Assembly (NCBI RefSeq): GCF_018131225.1
Contig: NZ_JAFCMM010000002.1
Span: 186,001 to 250,000 of the forward strand
Source: Bradyrhizobium sp. U87765 SZCCT0048
Lineage (GTDB): Bacteria > Pseudomonadota > Alphaproteobacteria > Rhizobiales > Xanthobacteraceae
Reading direction: 5' to 3'
DNA: 64,000 bases
In this document: one piece after another, positions 28,340-37,262 of the stretch
Position numbering within the stretch: the stretch's first letter is position 1
How the letters are laid out: each line of letters opens with the position of its first letter
The notes under the pieces: generated by a model
Told to the model about the DNA's origin: nothing
Database searches by the model: none
The model's input: the letters and a program-made list of their open reading frames with translations, nothing else
Program-made: the position numbers and the translations under genes

Positions 28340-29236
28340 TCAGAGCTGCCTGCGTTTGGGATCGAAGGTGTCGCGCAGCCAGTCGCCGATCAGATTGGCC
28401 GACAGGCAGGTCAGCATGATCGCGACGCCGGGCAGCGTGATCGCCCACCACGCGTTCTCGATATAGCTACGCGCGTCCGCCAGCATCAGGCCCCAGGACA
28501 CGTCCGGGCTCTGGATGCCGAGACCCAGAAAACTCAGCGACGCCTCGAAGATGATCACCTGGCCAACCTGCAGCGTCGCCAGCACCAGCAGGGTGTTGAG
28601 CACGTTGGGCAGCAGGTGGCGCACGAAGATGGTCGGCGTCGAGCAGCCGGCGACCTTGGCGAGCGCGACATAGTCGCGTTCCCTGAGCGACAGGATCTCG
28701 CCGCGGACGATGCGGGCATACCACGTCCAGTAGGTGATGGAGATCACCACGATCACCGTGGTCAGGCTCGGCGACAGCACCGTGGCGATCACCAGCGCCA
28801 GCGCCAGCGAGGGGATCGACATCTGGATATCGACGAGCCGCATGATGGTGACATCGACCCAGCGGCCGAAATAGCCGGCGATCATGCCGATGAGCGCGCC
28901 GACGCCGCCGGAGATGACGATGGCATAGAGCGCGACCGTCAGCGAGATCCGCGCACCGGCGATGATCCGGCTGAGGACGTCACGGCCGAGATTGTCGGTG
29001 CCGAGCAGGTGGTCGATCGAACCGCCGGCCTGCCACACCGGTGGATGAAACGCGGCACCGAGGTCGAGGCCGTTGGGATCGTGCGGCGCGATCGCTTCGC
29101 CGCCGATGGCCGCGATCACCACGAGCGCGAAGATCGCGAGCGAGACGTAAGGCACGCCCGTGCCGGCAAAGTGGCGCAGCCATCGCCAGCGCATCGCGCC
29201 AGGCGGTGGGGTCGGGGTGACGGAGACATCAACCAT
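28340..29236 (-). CDS. ABC transporter permease (DppC/OppC family)
   Basis: 298 residues, N-terminal membrane segment (VPYVSLAIFALVVIAAIGG), periplasmic loop with DHLLGTDNLGRDVLSRIIAGARIS (the OppC signature), then five further segments and the EAA loop near YVALAKVAGCSTPTIFVRH. Its start overlaps the DppB-type permease end by 8 bases. Confidence 0.92.
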   Translation of the reverse strand: MVDVSVTPTPPPGAMRWRWLRHFAGTGVPYVSLAIFALVVIAAIGGEAIAPHDPNGLDLGAAFHPPVWQAGGSIDHLLGTDNLGRDVLSRIIAGARISLTVALYAIVISGGVGALIGMIAGYFGRWVDVTIMRLVDIQMSIPSLALALVIATVLSPSLTTVIVVISITYWTWYARIVRGEILSLRERDYVALAKVAGCSTPTIFVRHLLPNVLNTLLVLATLQVGQVIIFEASLSFLGLGIQSPDVSWGLMLADARSYIENAWWAITLPGVAIMLTCLSANLIGDWLRDTFDPKRRQL

Positions 29237-30149
29237 CGTGCCGGATCCTCGGATCGATCAGGCCGTAGCTGAGATCGACCAGCAGGTTGGAGGCGACGAA
29301 CAGGATCGACGTGAACAGCACGCCGGCCTGTACCACCGGGAAGTCACGCGCGAACACCGCCTCCACCACCGTGCGGCCGAGACCCGGCCAGGCGAAGATC
29401 ACCTCGACGACGAAAGCGCCTCCGAGCATCGAGGCGAAGTAGACGCCGAGCACGGTGACCAGCGGCACCGCGGCGTTGCGGAAGGCGTACTTCCACACCA
29501 GCAGCCGCTCCGGCGCGCCGAGGGCGCGGCCCATGCGGATGTAGTCGCTGTCGAGCACGTCGAGCATCGCCGAGCGCACGATGCGGGTCTGCGCCGCGAC
29601 CGGATACCAGCCGAGTGCGATCGCCGGCAGGACGAGATGGGAGAGGCCGCCCGCTCCGAACGCCGGCAGCCAGTTGAGCTGCACCGCGAACACCAGGATC
29701 AGCAGCAGGCCGACCCAAAAGCCCGGCATCGCCTGCCCGAGCATGGCGAAGCCCTTGCCGAGCTTGTCGATCCAGCCGCCGCGATGGACCGCGGAGAGCA
29801 CCCCGAGCGGCACGGCGAGCGCCACCGAGAACAGCAGCGCCGACAACGCGAGTTCGATAGTTGCCGGCAGCCGATCGAGCACGAGGGTCAGCGCCGGCAT
29901 CTGCCAGCGGTACGAATTGCCGAAATCGCCGGTCAGCGCCTTGCCAGCGAAGATCAGGTACTGCATCCACACCGGCTTATCGAGGCCCATGGCCTCACGC
30001 GTCTGGTCGATCAGCGCCTGCGGCGCGTCGACCGGCAGCAGCAGCACGATGGGATCGCCCGTCATGCGGGAGATCACGAAGATCAGGATCGAGGCGCCGA
30101 TGATGCTGACGATGCCGTGCAGCAGCCGGCGCAGGGCGTAGGCGAGCAT
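29229..30149 (-). CDS. ABC transporter permease (DppB/OppB family)
   Basis: 306 residues. N-terminal segment RRLLHGIVSIIGASILIFVISRMTGDP, a long periplasmic loop, then five more membrane segments; EAA loop DYIRMGRALGAPERLLVWKYA. Final residues GLIDPRIRHDG are the family C-terminus. First permease gene after the binding protein (21-base gap). Confidence 0.92.
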   Translation of the reverse strand: MLAYALRRLLHGIVSIIGASILIFVISRMTGDPIVLLLPVDAPQALIDQTREAMGLDKPVWMQYLIFAGKALTGDFGNSYRWQMPALTLVLDRLPATIELALSALLFSVALAVPLGVLSAVHRGGWIDKLGKGFAMLGQAMPGFWVGLLLILVFAVQLNWLPAFGAGGLSHLVLPAIALGWYPVAAQTRIVRSAMLDVLDSDYIRMGRALGAPERLLVWKYAFRNAAVPLVTVLGVYFASMLGGAFVVEVIFAWPGLGRTVVEAVFARDFPVVQAGVLFTSILFVASNLLVDLSYGLIDPRIRHDG

Positions 30150-30170
30150 GGGTTTGCTCCGCAGGTCCGC

Positions 30171-31730
30171 TTACGGCTTGAGCCCGATTTCCTGGAAACC
30201 GCGCCACGCGCCCGGATAGGGCCAGGGCTTGAACTCGACCTTGTCGCGCCAGGCGAAGGTGATCACCGGGCGATAGGTGGTGAGGCCGCCGAGGACGTTG
30301 TCATGCTTGTAGCGCGAGATCTTGCGGATCACTTCCTCACGCTTTGCCGGATCCATGGTGGCTTTCAGCTCCTCGACCATGGCGTCAGCCTGCTTGTCGT
30401 CGGTGTAAGAATAGCTGCCCCAGCCCTTGCCCGGCACGAAGCTATGCAAATGCCCACCCCACGGCGTCGCCGGATCGCCCGGCAGGCCCTGCGTCCACAT
30501 CCAGCTGAGGATGCCATCCATTTCCGGCGGGCCGTTGCGGCCGCGGCGGCCGAGATTGATCCACGCGCCGTATTCGAGGCCTTGCACCTTGCAGCGGATG
30601 CCGACCGTGCCGAGATAGGCGAAGATCGCCTCGCCCATCTCCTTGACGTTGGGCTCGCGCGGCGTCGTCAGGTTGTAGCAGGGTGTCTCGAAACCGTTGG
30701 GATAGCCGGCCTCGGTCAGCAGGCGCTTGGCTTCCTTCGGATTGTAGGCCCAGGGCTTGAGATCGGGATCGTAACCGGTGCTGCCCTTGCCGACTTCGGC
30801 ATAGCGCTCACCCTGGCCGAACAGCACGCTCTTGATGATCGCATCCATGTCGATCGCCTGCGCGACCGCCTGACGGACTTTGAGCTTGTTGAACGGCGAC
30901 TCCGGCTTGTAGGTCGGGAAATCGATGTAGAGGTTGTTGCCGGAGATCGCGGTGAAGGTCTTCACGCCCGGCATCTTCTTGAATTCGGCGACCATCGCCG
31001 GCGGCACATTGTCGATCCAGTCGACCGCGCCGGACTTGAACGCGGCGACGCGCGTCAGGTCCTCGGGAATGATCTTGATGGTGAGGTTCTTGACCTTCGG
31101 CCGCGCGTCCTTGTTCCAGTAGTCGTCGAAGGCCTCGAGCTTGAGATCCTCCTTGACCGAGCGCGACACGAACTTCCACGGACCGGTGCCGACCGGCGCC
31201 TTGGCGAAACCGTCTTCGCCGACCTGCTCGAAATATTTCTTGGGGATCGCCCACAGTTCCAGCGAATCGGCAATGTAGTTGCCGTCCGGCTCCTTGAAAT
31301 GGATGCGGAAGTGCAGGTCGTCGACGATCTCGAAGCGCTCGACATTGGCCTGCAGGTGCGACCAGCGCGAGACCTTGGGATCGCGCAGCCGCTGGAACGA
31401 GAATTCGAAGTCCGCGGAGGTGAGCGGGTCGCCGTTGTGGAACTTGACGCCGGGACGCAGCTTGACGTCGATCACCGGCTTGCCGTCCTGCTGCTGCAGC
31501 TCCCACGACTGCGCCAGCCAGTTCACCATCTTCTGGTCGGGATCGTAGCGAACCAATTGCTCGAACATCTGCGAGATGAAGTAGTGGTCGACGCCGGCGG
31601 AATATTTCGTCGGATCGAGCGTCGTGCCCTCGGCGCCGAACGCCACCGTCAGGCCGCCGCTCGCCTGCGCGGATGCCAGCGTCGGGCACAGCGCCACCGC
31701 GAGCGCAAACACGATCCTCGTCGCCTTCAT
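30171..31730 (-). CDS. Family 5 periplasmic substrate-binding protein
   Basis: 519 residues. Start ATG 31730 with GGGAGGA 8 bases upstream. Signal peptide MKATRIVFALAVALCPTLASA. Family 5 (DppA/OppA) features: LTVAFGAEGTTLDPTKY at the mature N-terminus and DVKLRPGVKFHNGDPLTSADFEFS. Delivers ligand to the permeases encoded downstream. Although the family is called peptide-binding, many members bind organic acids, opines or glycosides; the acyl-CoA ligase and carboxylase in the same operon point to a carboxylic acid here. Confidence 0.92.
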   Translation of the reverse strand: MKATRIVFALAVALCPTLASAQASGGLTVAFGAEGTTLDPTKYSAGVDHYFISQMFEQLVRYDPDQKMVNWLAQSWELQQQDGKPVIDVKLRPGVKFHNGDPLTSADFEFSFQRLRDPKVSRWSHLQANVERFEIVDDLHFRIHFKEPDGNYIADSLELWAIPKKYFEQVGEDGFAKAPVGTGPWKFVSRSVKEDLKLEAFDDYWNKDARPKVKNLTIKIIPEDLTRVAAFKSGAVDWIDNVPPAMVAEFKKMPGVKTFTAISGNNLYIDFPTYKPESPFNKLKVRQAVAQAIDMDAIIKSVLFGQGERYAEVGKGSTGYDPDLKPWAYNPKEAKRLLTEAGYPNGFETPCYNLTTPREPNVKEMGEAIFAYLGTVGIRCKVQGLEYGAWINLGRRGRNGPPEMDGILSWMWTQGLPGDPATPWGGHLHSFVPGKGWGSYSYTDDKQADAMVEELKATMDPAKREEVIRKISRYKHDNVLGGLTTYRPVITFAWRDKVEFKPWPYPGAWRGFQEIGLKP

Positions 31731-31920
31731 GGTCGTCCTCCCGTGGACCGGATGCGCTGCATCCGTCTTTTCTGGCCGCTTGTGCGGTTGCGCATCTGCC
31801 ACCGCCGCGAGATGGACGCATGTTCGTCTCGCAGACTGCGGCGCTGCCATGCTGCACCGCACGTGTTCTGTGCGTGCAGCGACATGCCTGCTTGTGACCC
31901 AAGCGGACCACGCGACCGGC

Positions 31921-31948
31921 CAATTGTCAATTGTCGACAATTGGACAA
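31921..31948. promoter_or_regulatory. GntR-type operator in the divergent gap
   Basis: Perfect 16-bp palindrome CAATTGTCGACAATTG (31928-31943) nested in further half-sites: an extra CAATTGTC at 31921 and GACAA at 31944. The TTGTC/GACAA half-sites fit FadR-type GntR proteins. Lies between the transporter operon and the gntR gene, so may control both. A weak promoter for gntR, TTGTCG N18 GATAAT, overlaps it. Confidence 0.65.
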
Positions 31949-31989
31949 GTGAGCGATAATGCGCCTAGTATTTCCGCGTTCTGGAATGG

Positions 31990-32763
31990 ATGGGGCGACG
32001 ACAGCACATGACGAACATTGAAGCCGGTCCGCGCACGGCGACGTCACGACGGCGCGGCGAGCGCACGCGCACCATTCCCGAGCAGATCGCCGATCACGTC
32101 AGCACCGCGATCATCGGCGGCGAGTATCGCGGCGGCGAACGAATCCGCGAGCAGGAACTGGCGACGCTCTATGGCGTCAGCCGCGGGCCGGTGCGCGAAG
32201 CGATCCGCGCGCTGGAGCAACGCGGCCTCGTCAATTTCTTTCCGCGACGCGGCGCCTATGCGATCGCCGTGACCCTCGACACCATCATCGAGATCTTCAA
32301 TGTCCGCGCCGCGCTGATGGGCCTTGCGGTGCGTGACCTCGCCCGCCGCAAGGATCGCAGCGTCGCTGCCGACCTCGACACTGCGATCGCCGAACTGCGC
32401 CGGCTGGCGAAAGCGCGTGGCACGCCGCCCGAGCGCTTTGCCCGCGCGGTGGCGCGCTGCGGCGGCATCGTCGCCGCGCACTGCGGCAACCAGTATCTGT
32501 CGCGGTTGCTGCACCAGCAGCTCGACCGCACGCTGTGGGGCCTGATCTGGCGTGAACGCTCGCTCGATTTCTTCACGCCGCGCCGCCAGCAGGCCGCGCT
32601 CAGGGAATGGGAGATCGTCTCGACCGCCCTCGCCGCCGGCCGCGACGCCGAGGCCGAACGCGCCATGCGTCTGATCTTCTTCAACGCCCGCGACGCGGCG
32701 ATCGCCACCCTGGAAAAGGCGCGCGGCGAGAAAGTCAACCGCGCGCACCTCATCAAGGACTAG
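31990..32763 (+). CDS. GntR-family transcriptional regulator (FCD/VanR-like)
   Basis: 257 residues. GntR winged HTH at about residues 28-95 (IADHVSTAIIGGEYRGGERIREQELATLYGVSRGPVREA in family order) and an all-helical C-terminal effector domain. A second in-frame ATG at 32008 is an alternative start; neither has a strong Shine-Dalgarno site. Divergent from the transporter/ligase/carboxylase operon, which is its likely target; the palindrome at 31921-31948 is the likely site. The effector is presumably the transported acid or its CoA ester. Confidence 0.9.
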   Translation: MGRRQHMTNIEAGPRTATSRRRGERTRTIPEQIADHVSTAIIGGEYRGGERIREQELATLYGVSRGPVREAIRALEQRGLVNFFPRRGAYAIAVTLDTIIEIFNVRAALMGLAVRDLARRKDRSVAADLDTAIAELRRLAKARGTPPERFARAVARCGGIVAAHCGNQYLSRLLHQQLDRTLWGLIWRERSLDFFTPRRQQAALREWEIVSTALAAGRDAEAERAMRLIFFNARDAAIATLEKARGEKVNRAHLIKD

Positions 32764-32775
32764 CGAAACCCGCGG

Positions 32776-35079
32776 CTACTTCTTCAGCTCGGCATAAAGA
32801 TGCATGACGCGCGCCGGCAGCACCTCGACGCGCGGCACGCGCAGCGCGCGGCGTTCGCCGAAGATGCGGTCGAGCTGGCGGAACGGACCTTTGCCCATGC
32901 CGAATGCGAAGGTGTCGATGCCGCGCCGGCGCAACTGCTGCACCACGCGCCGCGCGTCCTCGGCAAGGTAGGCCGGATCCGGCACGTCGACGTCGGATGG
33001 CTCACCGTCGGTCAGCACCAGCAGCACGCGGCGGAACGCTCGACGCTGCGCCAGCGCCTGGCCGGCATGACGCAACGCCGGGCCGAGCCGCGTCGAATGG
33101 CTGCTGGCAAGACCGGCGAGCCGCGATCGGGCGATGGCGTCCATCGGCTCGTCGAAATCCTTGATGCGGAGATAGCGCACGCGCTCGCGTCCATCGGAAT
33201 TGAAGCCATGCACGGCGATGGCATCACCAGCGTCGGCGACTGCGGCTGCCATAATGGTCGCCGCCTCGCGCTCGACCGCGAGAATGGACCGGCCCTGGCG
33301 GTCGCGATCGGCGGTCGACTGCGACAGGTCGAGCAGCAGCAGCACGGCGAGATCGCGCGGGCCGGGCATGTCGCGCTGATAGGCGCGCGGCTCCGGCCAC
33401 AGCCCCGCACGGCGATCGATCGCCTGGGCGATGCAGGCATCGATGTCGAGGGTGTCGCCCTCGCGCTGGGCGCGCAGGCGGACGCGGCGGCCGATCGAGG
33501 CATCGCGCGTCAGCGCGGCGATGCGCTGCATTGCCTGCATGTCCGCTGCCGGCGGATGCGCTGCGTGCGCCTGGCCGACCGGTGCCGCGACGGCCTCCAG
33601 CACCGTGGTCCAGTCCGGCCGCTCGATGCCAGCGGCATAATCCCATTCCGGATAGGTCGCGGCGGGAAGGCCGTCGAGCAGCGCCACCTGCGCCGTGCGG
33701 GCGCGGCGGGTCTCATCCGGCGGCGCGCTGTCGTCCTGCGATTGGCCATCGTCGCGCTGCTCGCGCTCGATCCGCACCGAATCGACCGTGAGCTCAATCT
33801 CCTCCGCGGGCGCGTCCGGCTGGTCGCCGAAATCCCACAGCGCGAGGTTGTCGTCGCGATAGACCGGCTCGACCACATAGGTCCGCGCATTGAACTGCAG
33901 ACGCATCTGGCCGATGTCATTGCCGAGCAGGCCGCCGATCTCGCGGCTGATCGCCGGATCGTGCCAGCGCGGCGCGGCGTCCGCGAACAGCGCACGGCCC
34001 TTGGCGACCCAACCGCTGTCGTCGGCGTACTCCGGATCGAGCAGCGCACGCGACAGGCGCATCATCAGGCCCGCGGCGGTCATGGTGTCGGTCGGCTGGG
34101 CGCTGTGGAACGGCAGCCACAGCCGCCGCAGGCCCGGCATGTCGCACAGCGCCAGCGTCTCGACCCGCGCATCCTCGATCAGCGACACCAGCGCGATCTG
34201 CAGCGGCTTGAGCTGGCCGACTGGAAAGCGCACCGTCGAGTGGCGAAAATGCGCGCCGGCATGGGCGGCGGCGGCGCGGTAGAGCGCATCCGCGCGCGCC
34301 TCGCCGTAGCCGGGAAAGTTTTCCGGCAATCCGATAAGGCCGGCTACGAGCGAGGCGCGGCGCGGCACCGGCAGCGCTTCGGTCGCGGTGAGCTTGCGGA
34401 AGCGCGGCGTCCAGTCCCACAACGCATGCATGTTGGCTGCGAGACGGCGCTCCAGCCGGGTGAGATCGCCGGTCGAACGCCCGAGCGCGAGCAGGCGTGC
34501 CGACAGCGGATCGTCGAGGCCGAAATAGGCGCGGCGGCGCCGGGCGCTGGTCGAGGCCGAGCGCAGGCCGCCGGAAATCCAGGCGGCGAAGTCGCCGGCG
34601 TTCGCCTGGGTCAGCAGCCGTTCCAGCCGCCCGAGCACCAGCGCCACGACATCGGGCGCGGCCTCAGCCAGTTCGTGCAGTGCGTCGAGCGCGATCGTCA
34701 GCTCCATCGAGGTCGGCAACCGCTGCAGCACCTTCGGCAGCTCGATCAGCAACGCCAGGGCTTCACGGCTGCCGGCCTCGCGCCCGACCAGCCGTACCGC
34801 GCGCCCGACCGCAAGCAGATCCGCCACCGGCCGGCTCTGCGGCCACTGCCCGGAGATGCGCAGATAGGTGCGCACGACGAGATCGCCGAGATTGGCGTCC
34901 ATCAGGCCGAGCAGCACCTCGTCCCATGCCGTGAGATGTTCGGCGACATCGGCGCGGCGCTGCAGCGCCACCTTCGCTCCATGAAACGCCGTCGTGAGGT
35001 CGTCATGCCCCTGCAGCACCGTCGCCAGGCGGCGGCTGAAGCGGAAGCTGTCCAGCGAACTGATGGTGGCGCTCGACAT
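32776..35079 (-). CDS. VWA-domain protein of the NorD/CbbO type
   Basis: 767 residues. A long helical N-terminal part precedes a C-terminal von Willebrand A domain with a MIDAS-type site: DLSQST at about residue 584 and a later VLTDGEPSD. NorD and CbbO work with MoxR-type ATPases (NorQ, CbbQ) to activate or assemble target enzymes. Here the ATPase gene lies upstream on the same strand, separated by 283 bases that hold a family C repeat, so co-transcription may be attenuated. No nitric oxide reductase or RuBisCO is encoded nearby; the amide locus just upstream suggests a different client. Confidence 0.87.
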   Translation of the reverse strand: MSSATISSLDSFRFSRRLATVLQGHDDLTTAFHGAKVALQRRADVAEHLTAWDEVLLGLMDANLGDLVVRTYLRISGQWPQSRPVADLLAVGRAVRLVGREAGSREALALLIELPKVLQRLPTSMELTIALDALHELAEAAPDVVALVLGRLERLLTQANAGDFAAWISGGLRSASTSARRRRAYFGLDDPLSARLLALGRSTGDLTRLERRLAANMHALWDWTPRFRKLTATEALPVPRRASLVAGLIGLPENFPGYGEARADALYRAAAAHAGAHFRHSTVRFPVGQLKPLQIALVSLIEDARVETLALCDMPGLRRLWLPFHSAQPTDTMTAAGLMMRLSRALLDPEYADDSGWVAKGRALFADAAPRWHDPAISREIGGLLGNDIGQMRLQFNARTYVVEPVYRDDNLALWDFGDQPDAPAEEIELTVDSVRIEREQRDDGQSQDDSAPPDETRRARTAQVALLDGLPAATYPEWDYAAGIERPDWTTVLEAVAAPVGQAHAAHPPAADMQAMQRIAALTRDASIGRRVRLRAQREGDTLDIDACIAQAIDRRAGLWPEPRAYQRDMPGPRDLAVLLLLDLSQSTADRDRQGRSILAVEREAATIMAAAVADAGDAIAVHGFNSDGRERVRYLRIKDFDEPMDAIARSRLAGLASSHSTRLGPALRHAGQALAQRRAFRRVLLVLTDGEPSDVDVPDPAYLAEDARRVVQQLRRRGIDTFAFGMGKGPFRQLDRIFGERRALRVPRVEVLPARVMHLYAELKK

Positions 35080-35146
35080 CGCTGGCTCCGCTACGACGGC
35101 AACGTGGCGATACGGGTTGGATGCCCCGGCGCTGCAAACCCTTCCG

Positions 35147-35255
35147 CGTCATCACCGGGCCGGCGCGTCAGCGCCGTGACCCGGTGATCCAGCTTCACGG
35201 CGCCTCCCCCAGGCGACGGCAGGCTGGATGCGCGGGTCAAGCCCGCGCATGACGC
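35147..35255. repeat. Family C composite repeat inside an operon
   Basis: CGTCATCACCGGGCCGGCGC ... GACCCGGTGATCCAGCTT, then AGGCTGGATGCGCGGGTC and AAGCCCGCGCATGACG. Same order as the copy at 21150-21259. Located between the MoxR ATPase and VWA genes. Confidence 0.8.
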
Positions 35256-35362
35256 TGAATGTGGAGCTGCCCTACCCATTCCATCACATCCGGTTCGATC
35301 ACCCTGCGCTCTGCGGCCTTGCCAGCATCGATACCTCGGCGATCAGGCCTTCACGGACGCCT

Positions 35363-36196
35363 CTACGCACATGCCGCGATGGTGTCGCGCAGCGCGTTGC
35401 GGATGTCAGCGTCATCGGTCAGCGGCACGACGATGGTGGTCTCGCAGGCATCGTCGAGGTCGATACCGCAACCGATCAGGCGGCCGGCGTTGATCAGCAT
35501 GCGCGTCGAGGCGCCCTCGTCGAGGCCCTGCCCCTTGAGGTTGCGGCTGTGGCCGGCGATGCCGACCAGAAGATCGGCGAGATTGGGATCGATGCCGGCT
35601 TCGCGCGCCACGATCTCGGCCTCCACCGGACGCTCGGGATAGCCGAAGTCGAGCGCGGCGAAGCGCTGCTTGGTGGATTCCTTGAGGTCCTTGATAGCGC
35701 TCTGGTAACCCGGGTTGTAGGAGATCACGAGCTGGAAGTCGGAATGGGCGCGGATCAGCTCGCCGCGCTTCTCCAGCGGCAGCACGCGGCGATCGTCGGT
35801 GAGCGGATGGATCACCACGGTCGTGTCCTGCCGCGCCTCGACGATCTCATCGAGATAGCAGATCGCGCCGAGCCGCACCGCCGTGGTCAACGGCCCGTCG
35901 TTCCAGATGGTGCCCTGCGGGTCGAGCAGCCAGCGGCCAACGAGGTCTGCCGCCGTCATGTCCTCATGGCAGGCGACCGTGATCAACGGTCGCCCGAGCC
36001 GCCAGGCCATGTACTCGATGAAACGCGTCTTGCCGCATCCAGTCGGCCCTTTCAGCATCACCGGCATGCGGCTGGCATAGGCCGCGCTGAAGAGGGCCAC
36101 CTCGTCGCCGACGGGCCGGTAATACGGCTCGTCGGCGATGCGGTACTGGTCGAGCAGCAACGGGGCACTGGACAATCTCACGTCCTCCTTGCACAT
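35363..36196 (-). CDS. MoxR-type AAA+ ATPase (NorQ/CbbQ/NirQ family)
   Basis: 277 residues. Walker A GPTGCGKT (residues 50-57), Walker B AICYLDEI (about 111-118), sensor region [13 protein letters not shown]. These ATPases act as hexameric chaperones together with a VWA partner. Start is uncertain: the ATG at 36196 has no ribosome site, whereas AGGAGG inside its first codons is 8 bases before an in-frame TTG at 36175, which may be the real start (270 residues). Follows the MetX-like hydrolase gene by 12 bases on the same strand, tying it to the amide locus. Confidence 0.9.
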   Translation of the reverse strand: MCKEDVRLSSAPLLLDQYRIADEPYYRPVGDEVALFSAAYASRMPVMLKGPTGCGKTRFIEYMAWRLGRPLITVACHEDMTAADLVGRWLLDPQGTIWNDGPLTTAVRLGAICYLDEIVEARQDTTVVIHPLTDDRRVLPLEKRGELIRAHSDFQLVISYNPGYQSAIKDLKESTKQRFAALDFGYPERPVEAEIVAREAGIDPNLADLLVGIAGHSRNLKGQGLDEGASTRMLINAGRLIGCGIDLDDACETTIVVPLTDDADIRNALRDTIAACA

Positions 36197-36208
36197 GGCG
36201 GCCGGTCG

Positions 36209-37228
36209 TTACGACGCCAGCAGCTCCTTCAGTTTCCCGTCGATAAAGTCGACATCGACCGGGTTGGTACCGGGGCCACCGGCGAAGTGTCCCCACACCG
36301 ACGGCACCGGCACGAACCTGGCGTTCGGCATGTGCGCGACCTCGAACTCGCTGTCCTCCGGCGGGAAGTACAGGTCGGTCTGCCCGGGCATCACATAGGT
36401 CTTGGCCTTGATGCCGGCGAGGGCCGCCTTGAAGTCGCCCTTGTAGATCTCGTTGTCGCTGATGTCGCCGTTCTGCCAGGTCCACAGCATGGTCAGGAGG
36501 TTGTTGGGATCCTTGGGCAGGAAGAAGCCTTCCCAGAACGCCACCAGGAAATCCTCGAGCGAGGAGTAGCCCAGCGTCTTGATGTCGAGCTGCTGACGAT
36601 AGAACGCCTGCGAGAAGCCCCAGCCGGCATAGACGCGGGCGGCCGCGCGCAGGCCCCGCGCCGGCTTCTCGGTGTACCAGCCTTCCTTCCAGGCGGCGTC
36701 GGCGGTGAGCGCCGCCTTGACGCCTTCCAGAAACACGAAGTTGTGGCGCGAGCATTTCGCCGAGCCGCAGAACGGCGCCAGCAGGTCCATCATGTCCGGA
36801 TAGAGCGCGCCCCAGTGGAAGGTCTGCAGTGCCCCCATCGACCAGCCCACCACCATGCGGATATGCTTGATGCCGAACTTCTCCGTGACCAGGCGGTGCT
36901 GGGCACGGACGTTGTCGTAGGCCGTCACCTGCGGGAAGCGCGGCCCGTTATAGGGCTCCGGCGTGTTGCTCGGCGACGACGACAGGCCGTTGCCGAGCAT
37001 GTTCGGGATGATGATGAAGTACTTGGCCGGATCCAGCGCCATCCCCGGCCCGACCAGCCACTCGTTGTCGTAGTGCTGCCCCGAGTACCAGGTTGGATAG
37101 ACGATGACGTTGTCCTTGGCCGCATTGAGCTGGCCGAACGTCTTGTAGGCGAGCTTGCAGTCGCGAATGGTGGCGCCGCGCTGCAGCGTAACGTTCCCCA
37201 GATCGTAGATTTCGTAATCGACGCTCAT
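36209..37228 (-). CDS. MetX-like alpha/beta hydrolase in the amide locus
   Basis: 339 residues, the fold of homoserine O-acetyltransferase-type hydrolases. Nucleophile elbow VVGWSMGALQ (Ser130), acid in MPGQTDLYFP and His in VWGHFAGGPG. Start ATG 37228 has GGAAAGGGC about 6 bases upstream. Not a methionine gene by context: it lies between an NCS1 permease and a MoxR ATPase downstream of amiE. Possible roles are hydrolysis of another amide or ester, or acyl transfer from the amidase product; unproven. Confidence 0.82.
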   Translation of the reverse strand: MSVDYEIYDLGNVTLQRGATIRDCKLAYKTFGQLNAAKDNVIVYPTWYSGQHYDNEWLVGPGMALDPAKYFIIIPNMLGNGLSSSPSNTPEPYNGPRFPQVTAYDNVRAQHRLVTEKFGIKHIRMVVGWSMGALQTFHWGALYPDMMDLLAPFCGSAKCSRHNFVFLEGVKAALTADAAWKEGWYTEKPARGLRAAARVYAGWGFSQAFYRQQLDIKTLGYSSLEDFLVAFWEGFFLPKDPNNLLTMLWTWQNGDISDNEIYKGDFKAALAGIKAKTYVMPGQTDLYFPPEDSEFEVAHMPNARFVPVPSVWGHFAGGPGTNPVDVDFIDGKLKELLAS

Positions 37229-37262
37229 CGATTGCCCTTTCCGTTTCTTGATGGGCCAGCGC

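Noticed and set aside
29160..31952. 930-residue open frame on the plus strand over the binding protein and permease genes
   Set aside because: Antisense shadow of strongly recognised transporter genes; composition is rich in Arg, Asp, His and Glu without any domain, as expected from GC-rich codons read backwards.
32800..35187. 795-residue plus-strand frame opposite the VWA gene
   Set aside because: Antisense shadow with no recognisable domain; the minus strand carries MIDAS motifs.
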